Origin: Stagnimonas sp965279705
GTDB lineage: Bacteria; Pseudomonadota; Gammaproteobacteria; Nevskiales; Nevskiaceae
Direction: 5' to 3'
Length of the DNA stretch: 64,000 bases
Assembly (NCBI GenBank): GCA_965279705.1
Contig: OZ257257.1
Span: 2,294,001 to 2,358,000 of the forward strand
Shown here piece after piece: positions 17,513 to 26,378 of the stretch. The position numbers and the translations under genes were made by a program. Each line of letters starts with the position of its first letter. Positions within the stretch are counted from its first letter, which is position 1. Under the pieces are notes generated by a model. That model was not told the origin of the DNA. It saw only the letters and a list, made by a program, of their open reading frames with translations, and made no database searches.

Positions 17513-18427
17513 ATGCCCCGCATCCCCTTGAATAGCCCCATTCGCACCGTTGGTGTCATCGGCAAGCGCAACGACCCCGTCGCTTTGCCAACGGTGATCG
17601 CGCTCTGCCGCCTGCTGCGCGAGCTGGGCTGCGAGGTGCTGGTGGATGACGTGCATTCCGCGACCGCCAGCGCAGAGGGTCTGCCTGCGGTGCCGCGCAC
17701 CGAACTGGGTGGGCGCTGCCAGCTGATCGTGGTGGTCGGTGGCGATGGCACCTTGCTTGATGCCGGCCGCAGCCTGGCGCAGTTCGGCGTGCCGCTGCTG
17801 GGGGTCAACCAGGGCCGCCTCGGCTTCATGGTGGATGTACGCCCCGACGCCATGCACGAGGCCCTGCAGAGCGTGCTCGCCGGCCAGGGCGTGGCAGACG
17901 ACCGCCTCTTGCTGACCATGACTATCCGCCATGCCGATGGCTCGGTCGAGCCGCCTGCCATGGCGGTCAACGACGTGGTGCTGCGCAACTTCGCCAACAT
18001 CCGCATGCTGGATTTCGAAACCTGGCTCGACGACGAGCTGATCAGCCATCACCGCGCCGACGGCATGATCGTCTCCTCGCCCACCGGCAGCACCGCCTAT
18101 GCGCTCTCGGGCGGCGGCCCCGTGGTGCACCCCAGCGTGCGCGCCCTCACGCTGGTGCCGATCTGCCCGCATACGCTGACCGACCGGCCCATCGTGGTAC
18201 CGGCCGAGGCCAGCGTGCGCATCGTGCTGCGCGGCCCCGCACCGGCGATGGCCACCGTCACCTGCGATGGTCAGGTGAGCCGTCCGCTCCGGCCCGGCGA
18301 CACCATCGCGGTGTCTTGCGCGCCGCATCTGCTGCGCTTGATCCACCCACCCAGCTACCAATACTTCAGCCTGCTGCGCGACAAGCTGCATTGGGGTCGC
18401 GGGCCAACGCCTGTCGAGCGCAGCTAG
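17513..18427 (+). CDS. nadK: NAD kinase
   Basis: 304 residues. Phosphorylates NAD to NADP with ATP or polyphosphate in the cytoplasm. Motifs: IVVVGGDGTLLDAGR, GVNQGRLGFMVD, VNDVVLRN, DGMIVSSPTGSTAY with SGGGPVVHP, and CDGQ. The frame is open to 17411 but ATG at 17513 (MPRIPLNSPIRTVGVIG) fits the family length. It is divergent from hrcA and 4 bases upstream of recN, an hrcA/nadK/recN arrangement well known in proteobacteria. Confidence 0.96.
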   Translation: MPRIPLNSPIRTVGVIGKRNDPVALPTVIALCRLLRELGCEVLVDDVHSATASAEGLPAVPRTELGGRCQLIVVVGGDGTLLDAGRSLAQFGVPLLGVNQGRLGFMVDVRPDAMHEALQSVLAGQGVADDRLLLTMTIRHADGSVEPPAMAVNDVVLRNFANIRMLDFETWLDDELISHHRADGMIVSSPTGSTAYALSGGGPVVHPSVRALTLVPICPHTLTDRPIVVPAEASVRIVLRGPAPAMATVTCDGQVSRPLRPGDTIAVSCAPHLLRLIHPPSYQYFSLLRDKLHWGRGPTPVERS

Positions 18428-18431
18428 CCCC

Positions 18432-20108
18432 ATGCTGAAATCGCTGCACATCAAGAACCTCGCCATCATCGACGAGGCGCATCTGGACCTTAGCCTTGGC
18501 TTCACCGTGCTCACGGGCGAGACGGGCGCGGGCAAGTCCATCCTGCTCGATGCGCTGGGTTTGGTACTGGGTACGCGTGCCGACCCTGCACTGGTGCGGC
18601 AGGGTTGTGACAAGGCCGAGATCAGCGCCGAGTTCGATCTCGCCGATGCGGCCTCTGCGCGCGATTGGCTCGAAGCACAGGAACTGACCGACAGCGACGA
18701 CCCGACCCATTGCCTCATCCGCCGTGTGGTGACTGCCGAGGGACGCACGCGCGCCTTCATCAACGGCCAGGCGGCCAATGCCGGGCCACTGCGCGAGCTG
18801 GGTGAGCATCTGGTCGATCTCTTCGGCCAGCACGAGAGCCAGACGCTGCTAAAGCCCGAGGTGCAACGTGGCTTGCTGGACGACTTCGGTGGCTATCCCA
18901 AGGAGCGTACGGCGGTCGCAGAAGCCGCCGCTGCATGGCTCGCCGCCGACCGTGCGATTGCCGAGGCCAGAACCGCCACCGGCCGCGACCCGGCTCAGAT
19001 CGACTACCTGCGCCACCAGGTGCAAGAGCTGCGCGCGCTGCAGTTGCAGGATGGGGAAATTGAAACTCTCGAAGCCGACCACAAGCGCCTCGCCAACGCC
19101 GGCCGCCTGATGGAAGACGGTGCGCGTGCGTTTGCCCTGCTATACGAAGGCGATGCCGCGATCTACGACCAGCTCAGCAGTGCCTCGTCGCTGCTCGCAG
19201 GCCTCACACCGCTGCACGAGGGCTTTGCCGAAGCCGAAAATCTCGCGGCGCAAGCGCAAGCCTTGGTGCGCGAAGCCGCCGATGTGGTGACGCGCCAGCT
19301 CGACAAACTCGACCTTGATCCAGCTGTGCTCGCCGAAGTTGAGAGCCGCCTCGGCGCCCTGCACGACATGGCGCGCAAGCACCGCATCAAGGCCGCTGGA
19401 CTGCCCGAACATCTGGCCGCACTCGCCGCCGAACTCGACGGCCTCGAACACGCGGGCGAGCGCATGGCGCAGCTCGAACGCGAGCGCGAAGCGGCCCTCA
19501 AGAAATACCAAGCTGCCGCTACCAAACTCAGTGCCGCACGCACCAAGTCGGCGAAGAGCTACAGCGAGCAGGTGAGCGTGATCGTGCGCCAGCTCGGCAT
19601 GGCCAATGCGCAGCTGGTGGTCGCCGTCGAACCAAGCGAGAGCGAGCGGCCGCGCTCGCATGGGTCCGACGAGGTGCGCTTCGATTTCAGCGCCAACCCC
19701 GGCCAGCCGCCGCGCGCTTTGGCCAAGGTGGCGAGCGGTGGTGAGCTGTCGCGTGTGTCGCTGGCAATTCAGGTCGTCGGTGCTGCCGACAGCGGCGCAC
19801 CGACGATGATCTTCGACGAGGTCGATGCCGGCATTGGCGGTGGTGTGGCAGACATCGTCGGCCAGAAACTCAAGCAACTCGGCGCGCGCCGACAGGTGCT
19901 CTGCGTCACCCATCTTGCGCAAGTGGCGGTGCATGGCGCGCAGCACTTTGGCATCCGCAAGGAAGTGAAAGACGCGCAGACCTTCACCCGCGTGGTGCCG
20001 CTCACCAAGGACGTGCGCACGCTCGAAGTGGCGCGCATGTTGGGCGGGCAGGAAATCACCGTCGCCACCCAAGCGCTCGCCCGCGACCTGCTGAAGCGCA
20101 GCGCATGA
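18432..20108 (+). CDS. recN: DNA repair protein RecN
   Basis: 558 residues, usual RecN length. An SMC-like ATPase that acts early in double-strand break repair. N-terminal LKSLHIKNLAIIDE and Walker A TGETGAGKSILLDAL, then FINGQAAN and LFGQHESQTLL; the middle is a long charged coiled coil (about 170-370); the C-terminal ABC signature VASGGELSRVSLA and Walker B MIFDEVDAGIGG with CVTHLAQVA close the ATPase head. The stop overlaps the mutS start by 4 bases (ATGA), so recN and mutS are translationally coupled. Confidence 0.97.
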   Translation: MLKSLHIKNLAIIDEAHLDLSLGFTVLTGETGAGKSILLDALGLVLGTRADPALVRQGCDKAEISAEFDLADAASARDWLEAQELTDSDDPTHCLIRRVVTAEGRTRAFINGQAANAGPLRELGEHLVDLFGQHESQTLLKPEVQRGLLDDFGGYPKERTAVAEAAAAWLAADRAIAEARTATGRDPAQIDYLRHQVQELRALQLQDGEIETLEADHKRLANAGRLMEDGARAFALLYEGDAAIYDQLSSASSLLAGLTPLHEGFAEAENLAAQAQALVREAADVVTRQLDKLDLDPAVLAEVESRLGALHDMARKHRIKAAGLPEHLAALAAELDGLEHAGERMAQLEREREAALKKYQAAATKLSAARTKSAKSYSEQVSVIVRQLGMANAQLVVAVEPSESERPRSHGSDEVRFDFSANPGQPPRALAKVASGGELSRVSLAIQVVGAADSGAPTMIFDEVDAGIGGGVADIVGQKLKQLGARRQVLCVTHLAQVAVHGAQHFGIRKEVKDAQTFTRVVPLTKDVRTLEVARMLGGQEITVATQALARDLLKRSA

Positions 20109-22714
20109 GTGCGAAGGTCGCTGCGGGCGGTCACACGCCGCTGATGGCGCAGTACCTGAAGATCAAAGCCGAGTTCCCGGACACGCTCGTGCTGTTCCGC
20201 ATGGGCGATTTCTACGAGCTGTTCTACGACGATGCCCGCCGCGCGGCGAAGCTGCTCGGCATCACGCTGACGCAGCGCGGCGAGTCCAACGGCCAGCCAG
20301 TAGTGATGGCGGGCGTGCCCTATCACCAGCTCGACAACTATCTCGGCAAGCTCATTCGCCAGGGCGAGAGCGCGGCCATCGTCGAGCAGGTGGGCGAAGT
20401 CGGTGTGGACAAAGGCCCGGTGCGGCGCGAACTCGCGCGCATCGTCACGCCTGGTACCGCCACCGACGAAGCCCTCCTCGACCCGCGCGCTGCCAACTGT
20501 CTCGCCGCCATCTGTGTGCAGGACGGCTGCTATGGCCTAGCCTGGCTTGATCTCGGCTCCGGTCGCTTTCGCGTGCTGGAGACGAGCAAGATCAGCGACT
20601 TCGCAGGCGAGCTGGCGCGCGTGCGACCCACCGAACTCTTGGTGCCGGATGATCTCGCCTCAACACTCAGCGACTTTCTCGGCAGCAAGGTCGCCCGTCG
20701 TCGCCCGCTCTGGCACTTCGATGTCAGCACCGCGCGCCGCAAGCTCACCGAACAATTTGCGACCCGCGACCTGCGCGGCTTCGGTGCGGAGGATTTGACG
20801 GCCGCACTCGGAGCAGCGGGTGCGCTGCTCGCCTACGCCAACGAGACCGCCCGCGCGCAGCTCGCACACGTCACCAGCCTCTCGGTCGATCGCACCGAAG
20901 AAGCGCTGATTCTCGACCCCGCCACCCGCCGCAATCTCGAACTTGATCGCACGCTCGCAGGCGAGCCCGCACCGACGCTGGCGAGCGTGCTGGACACCGC
21001 GGTGACTCACATGGGCAGCCGCCTACTGCGCGCCTGGCTGGTGCGGCCGTTGCGCGATCGTGCCGTCATCAACGCAAGATTCGATGCTCTCGAAGAACTC
21101 CTCTCAGCAGTCCCCTCTCCCGCTGGCGGGAGAGGATTAGGGAGAGGGCAAGCACGCCTCGAAGCGCTACGCACCAGCCTGAAAGACATCGCCGATCTCG
21201 AACGTATCTGCGGCCGTATCGCACTGCGTAGTGCGCGCCCACGCGATCTGGCCGGCTTGCGCGACACCTTGCTGGCGCTGCCGCTGGTGCAGGCTGCACT
21301 CGGCGCGGTTGAAACCACGCGTCTGCAAACACTCACCCAGCAACTCGGCACGCACGATGTACTCGCGGCCCGTCTGCGCGATGCACTGTCAGACACCCTG
21401 CCCTTGCTCGCCCGCGATGGCGGCATCTTCCGCAGCGGCTTCGATGCCGCACTCGACGAGCTGCGCGGCCTCTCGACCAATGCCGACAGTTATCTGCTCG
21501 ATCTTGAGACCCGCGAGCGCGCGCGTAGTGGCATCGAGACGCTGAAAGTCGCCTACAACCGCGTGCACGGCTTCTACATCGAGGTCGGCAAATCGCATAC
21601 CGCAAAAATCCCTGCCGACTACACGCGCCGCCAGACGCTCACCCACTTCGAGCGCTACATCACCGAAGAGCTGAAGGCCTTCGAGGACAAAGTGCTCTCG
21701 GCGCGCGACCGTGCGCTGGCGCGCGAGAAGGCGCTGTATGAGTCGCTGATCGAAGAGCTGGCAGCTCACCTGCCAACACTGCAAGCCGCCGCCGCCGCAC
21801 TCGCCGAACTTGATGTGCTTGCCGCCTTTGCAGAGCGCAGCGTGGCACTCAGCCTAGTGCGGCCTGTGCTCAGCGACATCGCGGGCCTCAACATCCAGCA
21901 GGGCCGCCACCCGGTTGTGGAATCGGTGCTCGACAGCCCCTTCACACCCAACGATGCCGTGCTGGCAGACGCCCGCCGCCTGCTGGTGATCACCGGCCCC
22001 AACATGGGCGGCAAGAGCACCTTCATGCGGCAGGTCGCACTCATCGTGCTACTCGCGCACTGTGGCTCATTCGTGCCAGCTGCGAGTGCCGAGATCGGCC
22101 CCATCGACCGCATCTTCACGCGCATCGGTGCGGGGGATGATCTGGCCGGCGGGCAATCGACCTTCATGGTCGAGATGAGCGAAACCGCGAACATCCTGCA
22201 TAACGCCACCGCCAGTTCACTGGTGCTGATGGACGAGATCGGCCGCGGCACCAGCACCTACGATGGCCTCTCGCTGGCGCGCGCCTGCGCCGAGCATCTG
22301 GCGACGAGCGTGCGGGCCTTTACGCTGTTTGCAACGCACTACTTCGAGCTGACGGCGTTGGCTGCATCACAGACCGGAGTGGCCAACGTGCATCTCGAAG
22401 TCGCGGAAGCCGGAGACACCCTCGCCTTTCTGCACAGCGTCCGCGAGGGCCCGGCCAATCGCAGCTACGGTCTGCATGTTGCTGCTCTCGCCGGCGTGCC
22501 ACGCGCGGTGATCGACAACGCGCGGCTGATTCTGGCCGAGCTGGAGCAGCAGGAACCTACGCGAGCACCGACCATCAATACCACCGCGCCGCAGCTCAGC
22601 CTGTTTGCGGAGCCGCCATCGAAAGCGCTCAAGCTGTTGGATGCGCTCAACCCCGACGAGCTGACGCCGAAGCAGGCGCTGGAAGCACTCTACAAGCTCA
22701 AGAAGGCACGCTGA
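20105..22714 (+). CDS. mutS: DNA mismatch repair protein MutS
   Basis: 869 residues. Recognises mismatches and starts repair with MutL. Domain I mismatch wedge FRMGDFYELFYDDA, connector and lever domains, clamp, and ATPase with Walker A TGPNMGGKSTFMRQ, signature STFMVEMSETANIL, Walker B SLVLMDEIGRGTSTYDG and FATHYFELT. Around residues 337-348 the lever region reads SPAGGRGLGRGQ, encoded by a palindromic repeat (21112-21149) that other MutS proteins lack there; the frame is intact, so the protein is probably functional with a small extra loop. Overlaps recN by 4 bases. Confidence 0.97.
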   Translation: MSAKVAAGGHTPLMAQYLKIKAEFPDTLVLFRMGDFYELFYDDARRAAKLLGITLTQRGESNGQPVVMAGVPYHQLDNYLGKLIRQGESAAIVEQVGEVGVDKGPVRRELARIVTPGTATDEALLDPRAANCLAAICVQDGCYGLAWLDLGSGRFRVLETSKISDFAGELARVRPTELLVPDDLASTLSDFLGSKVARRRPLWHFDVSTARRKLTEQFATRDLRGFGAEDLTAALGAAGALLAYANETARAQLAHVTSLSVDRTEEALILDPATRRNLELDRTLAGEPAPTLASVLDTAVTHMGSRLLRAWLVRPLRDRAVINARFDALEELLSAVPSPAGGRGLGRGQARLEALRTSLKDIADLERICGRIALRSARPRDLAGLRDTLLALPLVQAALGAVETTRLQTLTQQLGTHDVLAARLRDALSDTLPLLARDGGIFRSGFDAALDELRGLSTNADSYLLDLETRERARSGIETLKVAYNRVHGFYIEVGKSHTAKIPADYTRRQTLTHFERYITEELKAFEDKVLSARDRALAREKALYESLIEELAAHLPTLQAAAAALAELDVLAAFAERSVALSLVRPVLSDIAGLNIQQGRHPVVESVLDSPFTPNDAVLADARRLLVITGPNMGGKSTFMRQVALIVLLAHCGSFVPAASAEIGPIDRIFTRIGAGDDLAGGQSTFMVEMSETANILHNATASSLVLMDEIGRGTSTYDGLSLARACAEHLATSVRAFTLFATHYFELTALAASQTGVANVHLEVAEAGDTLAFLHSVREGPANRSYGLHVAALAGVPRAVIDNARLILAELEQQEPTRAPTINTTAPQLSLFAEPPSKALKLLDALNPDELTPKQALEALYKLKKAR
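21112..21149. repeat. Palindromic repeat element inside mutS
   Basis: CTCTCCCGC (21115-21123) and GCGGGAGAG (21126-21134) form a perfect 9-bp inverted repeat around TG, followed by GATTAGGGAGAGGGC. This is the core of a well-known dispersed intergenic repeat of GC-rich proteobacteria. Here it lies inside a coding sequence and keeps the frame, encoding PSPAGGRGLGRG. Confidence 0.8.
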
Positions 22715-22717
22715 TCG

Positions 22718-23965
22718 TTAATGCAGCAGCATGTAGGTCTGTAGCTCGCCGACAATGCCACCGAGCACGGCACCCACCATGATTAGCGACCACTCGTCTT
22801 CCTTGAAGGCAGGCCGCAGCATGCCTTCGAACTCTTCGGGGCTGAGCTTCTGCATGCGCTCCATCAGGGTGTTGCGCACGTCCATCGCGCCCTCGGCATA
22901 GCCTTCGACATGCTTCATGGTTTGAGGCAGGGTCTCGACCAGTTTCTGGGTCACGGACTTCTTCATGTCCTGGTAGTGGCGCGAACCGATAGCAAAGGCA
23001 ACCAGAGGCCTTGCGATGCCGGCTTGCTCATCCACCATGCGCTCGACGTGTTTCTGCACCAAGGCAAATAATTTGTCGGAGCCGGGGCCTTCCAAGATGC
23101 CCTGCCAGATATTGCCGGGCGTGATGATCTGGTCGGCCACCAGGCGTGCGTAATCTCGCGAGACTTCCTGCTGCCGGCGCAGGAACAAGCCCTGATAAGT
23201 GAGGCCCAGAATCTTGATGGGCCGCTTCGGGTAGAACAGCATCTGCAAGGCCAGCCAGTCCGATGCGAAGCCAATGAAGATGCCGAATGCCGGCAGAATC
23301 CACGGCGACTGATAGAACAGCCACGTCGCCATCTGCACCAGTCCGATGATGAAGCCGAACACGAGGCCGGAGTAACCGAAGAACTTGAACTCCTTGCGGC
23401 CCACCTCGGCAAACACACGGTTGAGCAGGGTCTTGTCGCGCAGCAGGGCATTGATGACCATGTGCTTCAGGTCGAACACCTGCGCGATGTTGGTACGCAG
23501 GTCCTTCATCACTTCGGCGACCACCTGCGGTGCCTCGGCCTGCACGCGCTTGATGAGCCGGTCGCGCACGAAGTTGGGCAGCATCTCCCAGAGGCCGGGC
23601 TGGTGCTGGCTCAACACTTCGCGGGTGATCTGCTCCACCGCACCGAGCATTGGCGTTTCGATTTCGGCGGCGATCTGGCGGGGGTCGAGCCGCAGAAAGA
23701 TTTCTTCGATGGTGATGAGCTTGCTGGTGATCACATCCACCGCGATGCTGGCCATTTTCTCGGCCTTGCGAGGAATCACGCCCTGCCAGCCGAGGTACGG
23801 CTTGATGCCGATGAACTCCAGCGGATAGAACATCATGCGCACCGCCGCGATCTTGGTGACGTAGCCGATCACCGCTGCGATCAGGGGCATCGAGAGAAAC
23901 AGCCACGGCGTCGCCATGAAGTTTTGCCCTGCCTGGTGCAAGGCGGCTTCGAGCGTGGCGAGCAT
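22718..23965 (-). CDS. DUF445 family membrane protein
   Basis: 415 residues. DUF445 (YheB/YjiN-like) proteins have a membrane segment at each end and a long helical middle; their role is not established. N-terminal membrane segment MPLIAAVIGYVTKIAAVRMMF, the repeated family motif with YPLEFIG and VIPRKAEKMA, a central pair of membrane stretches (GLVFGFIIGLVQMATWLFY and ILPAFGIFIGFASDWLALQM) with a second copy of the motif (FYPKRPIKILGLTYQGLFLRRQ), and a C-terminal anchor IMVGAVLGGIVGELQTY. Convergent with mutS, 3 bases from its stop. Confidence 0.88.
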   Translation of the reverse strand: MLATLEAALHQAGQNFMATPWLFLSMPLIAAVIGYVTKIAAVRMMFYPLEFIGIKPYLGWQGVIPRKAEKMASIAVDVITSKLITIEEIFLRLDPRQIAAEIETPMLGAVEQITREVLSQHQPGLWEMLPNFVRDRLIKRVQAEAPQVVAEVMKDLRTNIAQVFDLKHMVINALLRDKTLLNRVFAEVGRKEFKFFGYSGLVFGFIIGLVQMATWLFYQSPWILPAFGIFIGFASDWLALQMLFYPKRPIKILGLTYQGLFLRRQQEVSRDYARLVADQIITPGNIWQGILEGPGSDKLFALVQKHVERMVDEQAGIARPLVAFAIGSRHYQDMKKSVTQKLVETLPQTMKHVEGYAEGAMDVRNTLMERMQKLSPEEFEGMLRPAFKEDEWSLIMVGAVLGGIVGELQTYMLLH

Positions 23966-24024
23966 GTGAATTCCTCTTCGATGATCTTGTAGTTGTGAAC
24001 GAAGGCTAGCCTAGATTGCGCACA

Positions 24025-24050
24025 ATAAAAACGCCCGCAGAGCGGGCGTT
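24025..24050 (-). terminator. Rho-independent terminator after the DUF2970 gene
   Basis: Read on the minus strand: AACGCCCGC, loop TCT, GCGGGCGTT, then TTTATT. It lies 18 bases after the DUF2970 stop and before the DUF445 gene. Confidence 0.85.
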
Positions 24051-24067
24051 GATGAGTCGTGCGCGTC

Positions 24068-24301
24068 TTAGGGAGCGACGCCCGCCTGTTGCATTGAGCA
24101 GCGCACCGCAAACAAGACGCAGGTGACGAAGAGCATCACCATGATCATGCCCATGAAAATGAACTTGGCAGGGCTCTTGGACTTGAAATCCTTGTCCCGA
24201 TTTTTTGAGCTTTGCACGCCGAACATCGCTGCCGCAGCACTGGCGGCTGCCTGTGCAAAGGTCGTTTCCTGCCTGTCGTCGTCAGGTGGTTGCTCGGACA
24301 T
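24068..24301 (-). CDS. DUF2970 family small membrane protein
   Basis: 77 residues. A hydrophilic N-terminus (SEQPPDDDRQETTF), the family-type segment MFGVQSSKNRDKDFKSKSPA and one transmembrane helix (FIFMGMIMVMLFVTCVLFAV). DUF2970 proteins are short, single-pass and of unknown role, found mainly in beta- and gammaproteobacteria. It is 5 bases downstream of the DUF2505 gene on the same strand and is followed by a terminator, so the two genes form a small operon. Confidence 0.82.
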   Translation of the reverse strand: MSEQPPDDDRQETTFAQAAASAAAAMFGVQSSKNRDKDFKSKSPAKFIFMGMIMVMLFVTCVLFAVRCSMQQAGVAP

Positions 24302-24306
24302 TTGAT

Positions 24307-24801
24307 TCAGTAACTTTCCAGTAATTTCTGCGAGGCCTGCTCATCGCGGGCGGATTTGATCTTCACATCTTCGCCCAGAATCGATTCGAGCTTGCCGCCC
24401 ACAAGTGGAATGCCGCTGGAGAGTGTCCACTGCATCTTGTTGACACTGCCCTTGCCAGCAGCTTCCAGCTTCATCTCGGCGGTCACTTTCACCGGCGCAC
24501 CCTTGATCTCGGTGACGATCTTGCCGGTCTTGGTGGCGGCATCCCAGCTGTCGGTCTGGGTCACGGTGATGCGCTCGGCCATGAACTTCTTGGCAAAGTC
24601 CGGCATCGGTGCATCGCTCTTGGCGTCGTAGCGCACGGTGATCGAAAAGCCCTTGTCACTGGCCTCGTGCTTGAGCACTTCGATATTGCTGCAGCCCGTT
24701 GCCGCATACTTTTTCTCGAAGAACGCGCGGTCGGTGTACATCGCCCAGACCTTGGCAACGCTCTTGTTGAACTTGTGTTCGAGATTGATTTTGGTAGCCA
24801 T
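24307..24801 (-). CDS. DUF2505 family protein (START/SRPBCC-like fold)
   Basis: 164 residues, no signal peptide. The N-terminal pattern LEHKFNKSVAKVWAMYTDRAFFEKKY and the middle VTQTDSWDAATKTGKIVTEIKG followed by TLSSGIPLVGGKLESIL fit DUF2505, a START-like ligand-binding fold of unknown substrate. It starts just downstream of the terminator of the DUF1329 gene and precedes DUF2970. Confidence 0.8.
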   Translation of the reverse strand: MATKINLEHKFNKSVAKVWAMYTDRAFFEKKYAATGCSNIEVLKHEASDKGFSITVRYDAKSDAPMPDFAKKFMAERITVTQTDSWDAATKTGKIVTEIKGAPVKVTAEMKLEAAGKGSVNKMQWTLSSGIPLVGGKLESILGEDVKIKSARDEQASQKLLESY

Positions 24802-24822
24802 CGGTTTCTCCCCGGATCATTT

Positions 24823-24860
24823 ATAAAAAAGCCGCCGGGCAAACAATGCCCGGCGGCTGG
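24823..24860 (-). terminator. Rho-independent terminator after the DUF1329 gene
   Basis: On the minus strand AGCCGCCGGGC, loop ATTGTTT, GCCCGGCGGCT, then TTTTTTAT. Very strong 11-bp stem; lies 35 bases after the DUF1329 stop. Confidence 0.9.
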
Positions 24861-24894
24861 TTTTGACGCGACTGCTGATTTTGAGGCGACTGAT

Positions 24895-26247
24895 CTACTT
24901 CGTGGACATCTTCTGCACAGCGGCAGACGTGAAGTAATCATTCGAGAACGAGGCGGTGAGGTCAGGTGCCTTGTCTTCGTTGAACGCCGCGGTGATGAAG
25001 TAACGGCCGGAGGTGAAGTGATAGATGATTTCCGGTGCCGTCGTCGATGCCTGCACGTTGCTGCCCCAGACCAGATGACCTTCCTGGAACTGATACAGGT
25101 TGCCGCGTGAGTCGTAGTTGTCGGCGGCGACCATGTTCCAGCTGTCTTCGTCGATGTACATCACGCGCTTGGTGAAGGTGTGGCTGGTGCCCGGCTTGAT
25201 GTTGGCCTCAACCACCCAGACGCGGTGCAGCTCGTAGCGCGGCAGATCCTGGTTGAGGTGCTTGGGTTTGGCGAGATCCTTGTACTTCACCTTCGGGCCG
25301 GCAATCTTGTAGCCGTTGTAGGGGATGTACATCTCTTTCTTGCCAACCAGTTTCCAGTTGTAGCGGTCCAGCGCGCCGTTGAAGATATCCACCTGGTCAT
25401 AAAACTCATGGCCATCGGTGCCTTCATACGGGTTGTCGCAGCACACCGTGGGTGCACGGCGGATGCGCTTCAGACCCGGTGAGTAGAGCCAGGCGGCGCG
25501 GCCATCGGCGCCGGTGCCAGCCTTCTCGTGCACGAGAATGAACGTGCCCGCCAGACGAGGCGGCGCAACGGTCTGCGACAAGTACTTCAGGAACTCACCC
25601 GAGGTCTTGGTCAACGGAACCGGATTTTTGAGCGAGGCATACGAGAACTGCACGCTTTCGATGATCTTGGTCAGCTGAAAATCGCCCGAAGGCTGCACGA
25701 TCATCTGGTTGTTGAAACGGGTCACCGCTTCGCCGCGCCACTTCAACTTGTGGTTCCACACCGGCTCCGAGCCGGTCTTGGGGATCGGGAACGGGAAGCC
25801 GACCTTGCAGTTGTCCAGGATGTCGGTGCCAATCATCTCGCAAGTCGTGGCGTTGGCCTTGGTCGCATCGTAGATCGGCTGCGGCCAGGACACTTCGCGA
25901 TGCGTCGGGTAGACGTTCATCTTGTAGGTGTCGTAGGTCTTGAGCAGATACTTATGACCTTCGGTGAGCTTGGCAGAGTACTGCGCCAGGTTCGCCTTGT
26001 TGATGGTGAACTTGATTGCCTCGGCTTCGATCGCCGGATCGGTGGAGAATTCGCTCTTCAGCGAACCCTTCTGCGGTGAAGGCGCCCACGCCGGAATGGT
26101 GCCGTCTTTGTTAGCAGCTTTTTCGGCACCGACGGGGGTCAGTGTGGTGCCTAGCTTTGCGGCTTCGGCAGCATCGACTTTTGCAGCGGCTTGTGTTGCG
26201 ACCAGACTCAGCGCGAGCGCGCCAAAGGCCAGGGACAAGGTTTTCAT
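24895..26247 (-). CDS. Exported DUF1329 protein (LolB/LppX-like fold)
   Basis: 450 residues with signal peptide KTLSLAFGALALSLVATQAAA. The mature protein has the DUF1329 pattern: GTTLTPVGAEKAANKDGTIPAW near the start, FPIPKTGSEPVWNHKLKW, AGTGADGRAAWLYSPGLKR, RRAPTVCCDNPYEGTDG, and VWVVEANIKPG with MYIDEDSWNMVAADNYD. DUF1329 proteins are outer-membrane-associated and often encoded with DUF1302 proteins, one of which lies at 28379; both have been linked to lipid or aromatic/steroid metabolism without a defined mechanism. Own terminator. Confidence 0.9.
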   Translation of the reverse strand: MKTLSLAFGALALSLVATQAAAKVDAAEAAKLGTTLTPVGAEKAANKDGTIPAWAPSPQKGSLKSEFSTDPAIEAEAIKFTINKANLAQYSAKLTEGHKYLLKTYDTYKMNVYPTHREVSWPQPIYDATKANATTCEMIGTDILDNCKVGFPFPIPKTGSEPVWNHKLKWRGEAVTRFNNQMIVQPSGDFQLTKIIESVQFSYASLKNPVPLTKTSGEFLKYLSQTVAPPRLAGTFILVHEKAGTGADGRAAWLYSPGLKRIRRAPTVCCDNPYEGTDGHEFYDQVDIFNGALDRYNWKLVGKKEMYIPYNGYKIAGPKVKYKDLAKPKHLNQDLPRYELHRVWVVEANIKPGTSHTFTKRVMYIDEDSWNMVAADNYDSRGNLYQFQEGHLVWGSNVQASTTAPEIIYHFTSGRYFITAAFNEDKAPDLTASFSNDYFTSAAVQKMSTK

Positions 26248-26378
26248 GTCCGGTTTCTCCTCTCAGGATGGGTGAGCAAATCTACGACTCTTGAACTTGC
26301 CGCAGTGCGACGATGCTAACCCAATCGACGCTGCACAAGCCATGCTTCGACAAGACATTTGAGCAGTTGTTTCTCTGT

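Noticed and set aside
16363..18006. HrcA frame extended upstream to 547 codons
   Set aside because: The extension runs antisense through nadK; the conserved HrcA start is at 17403.
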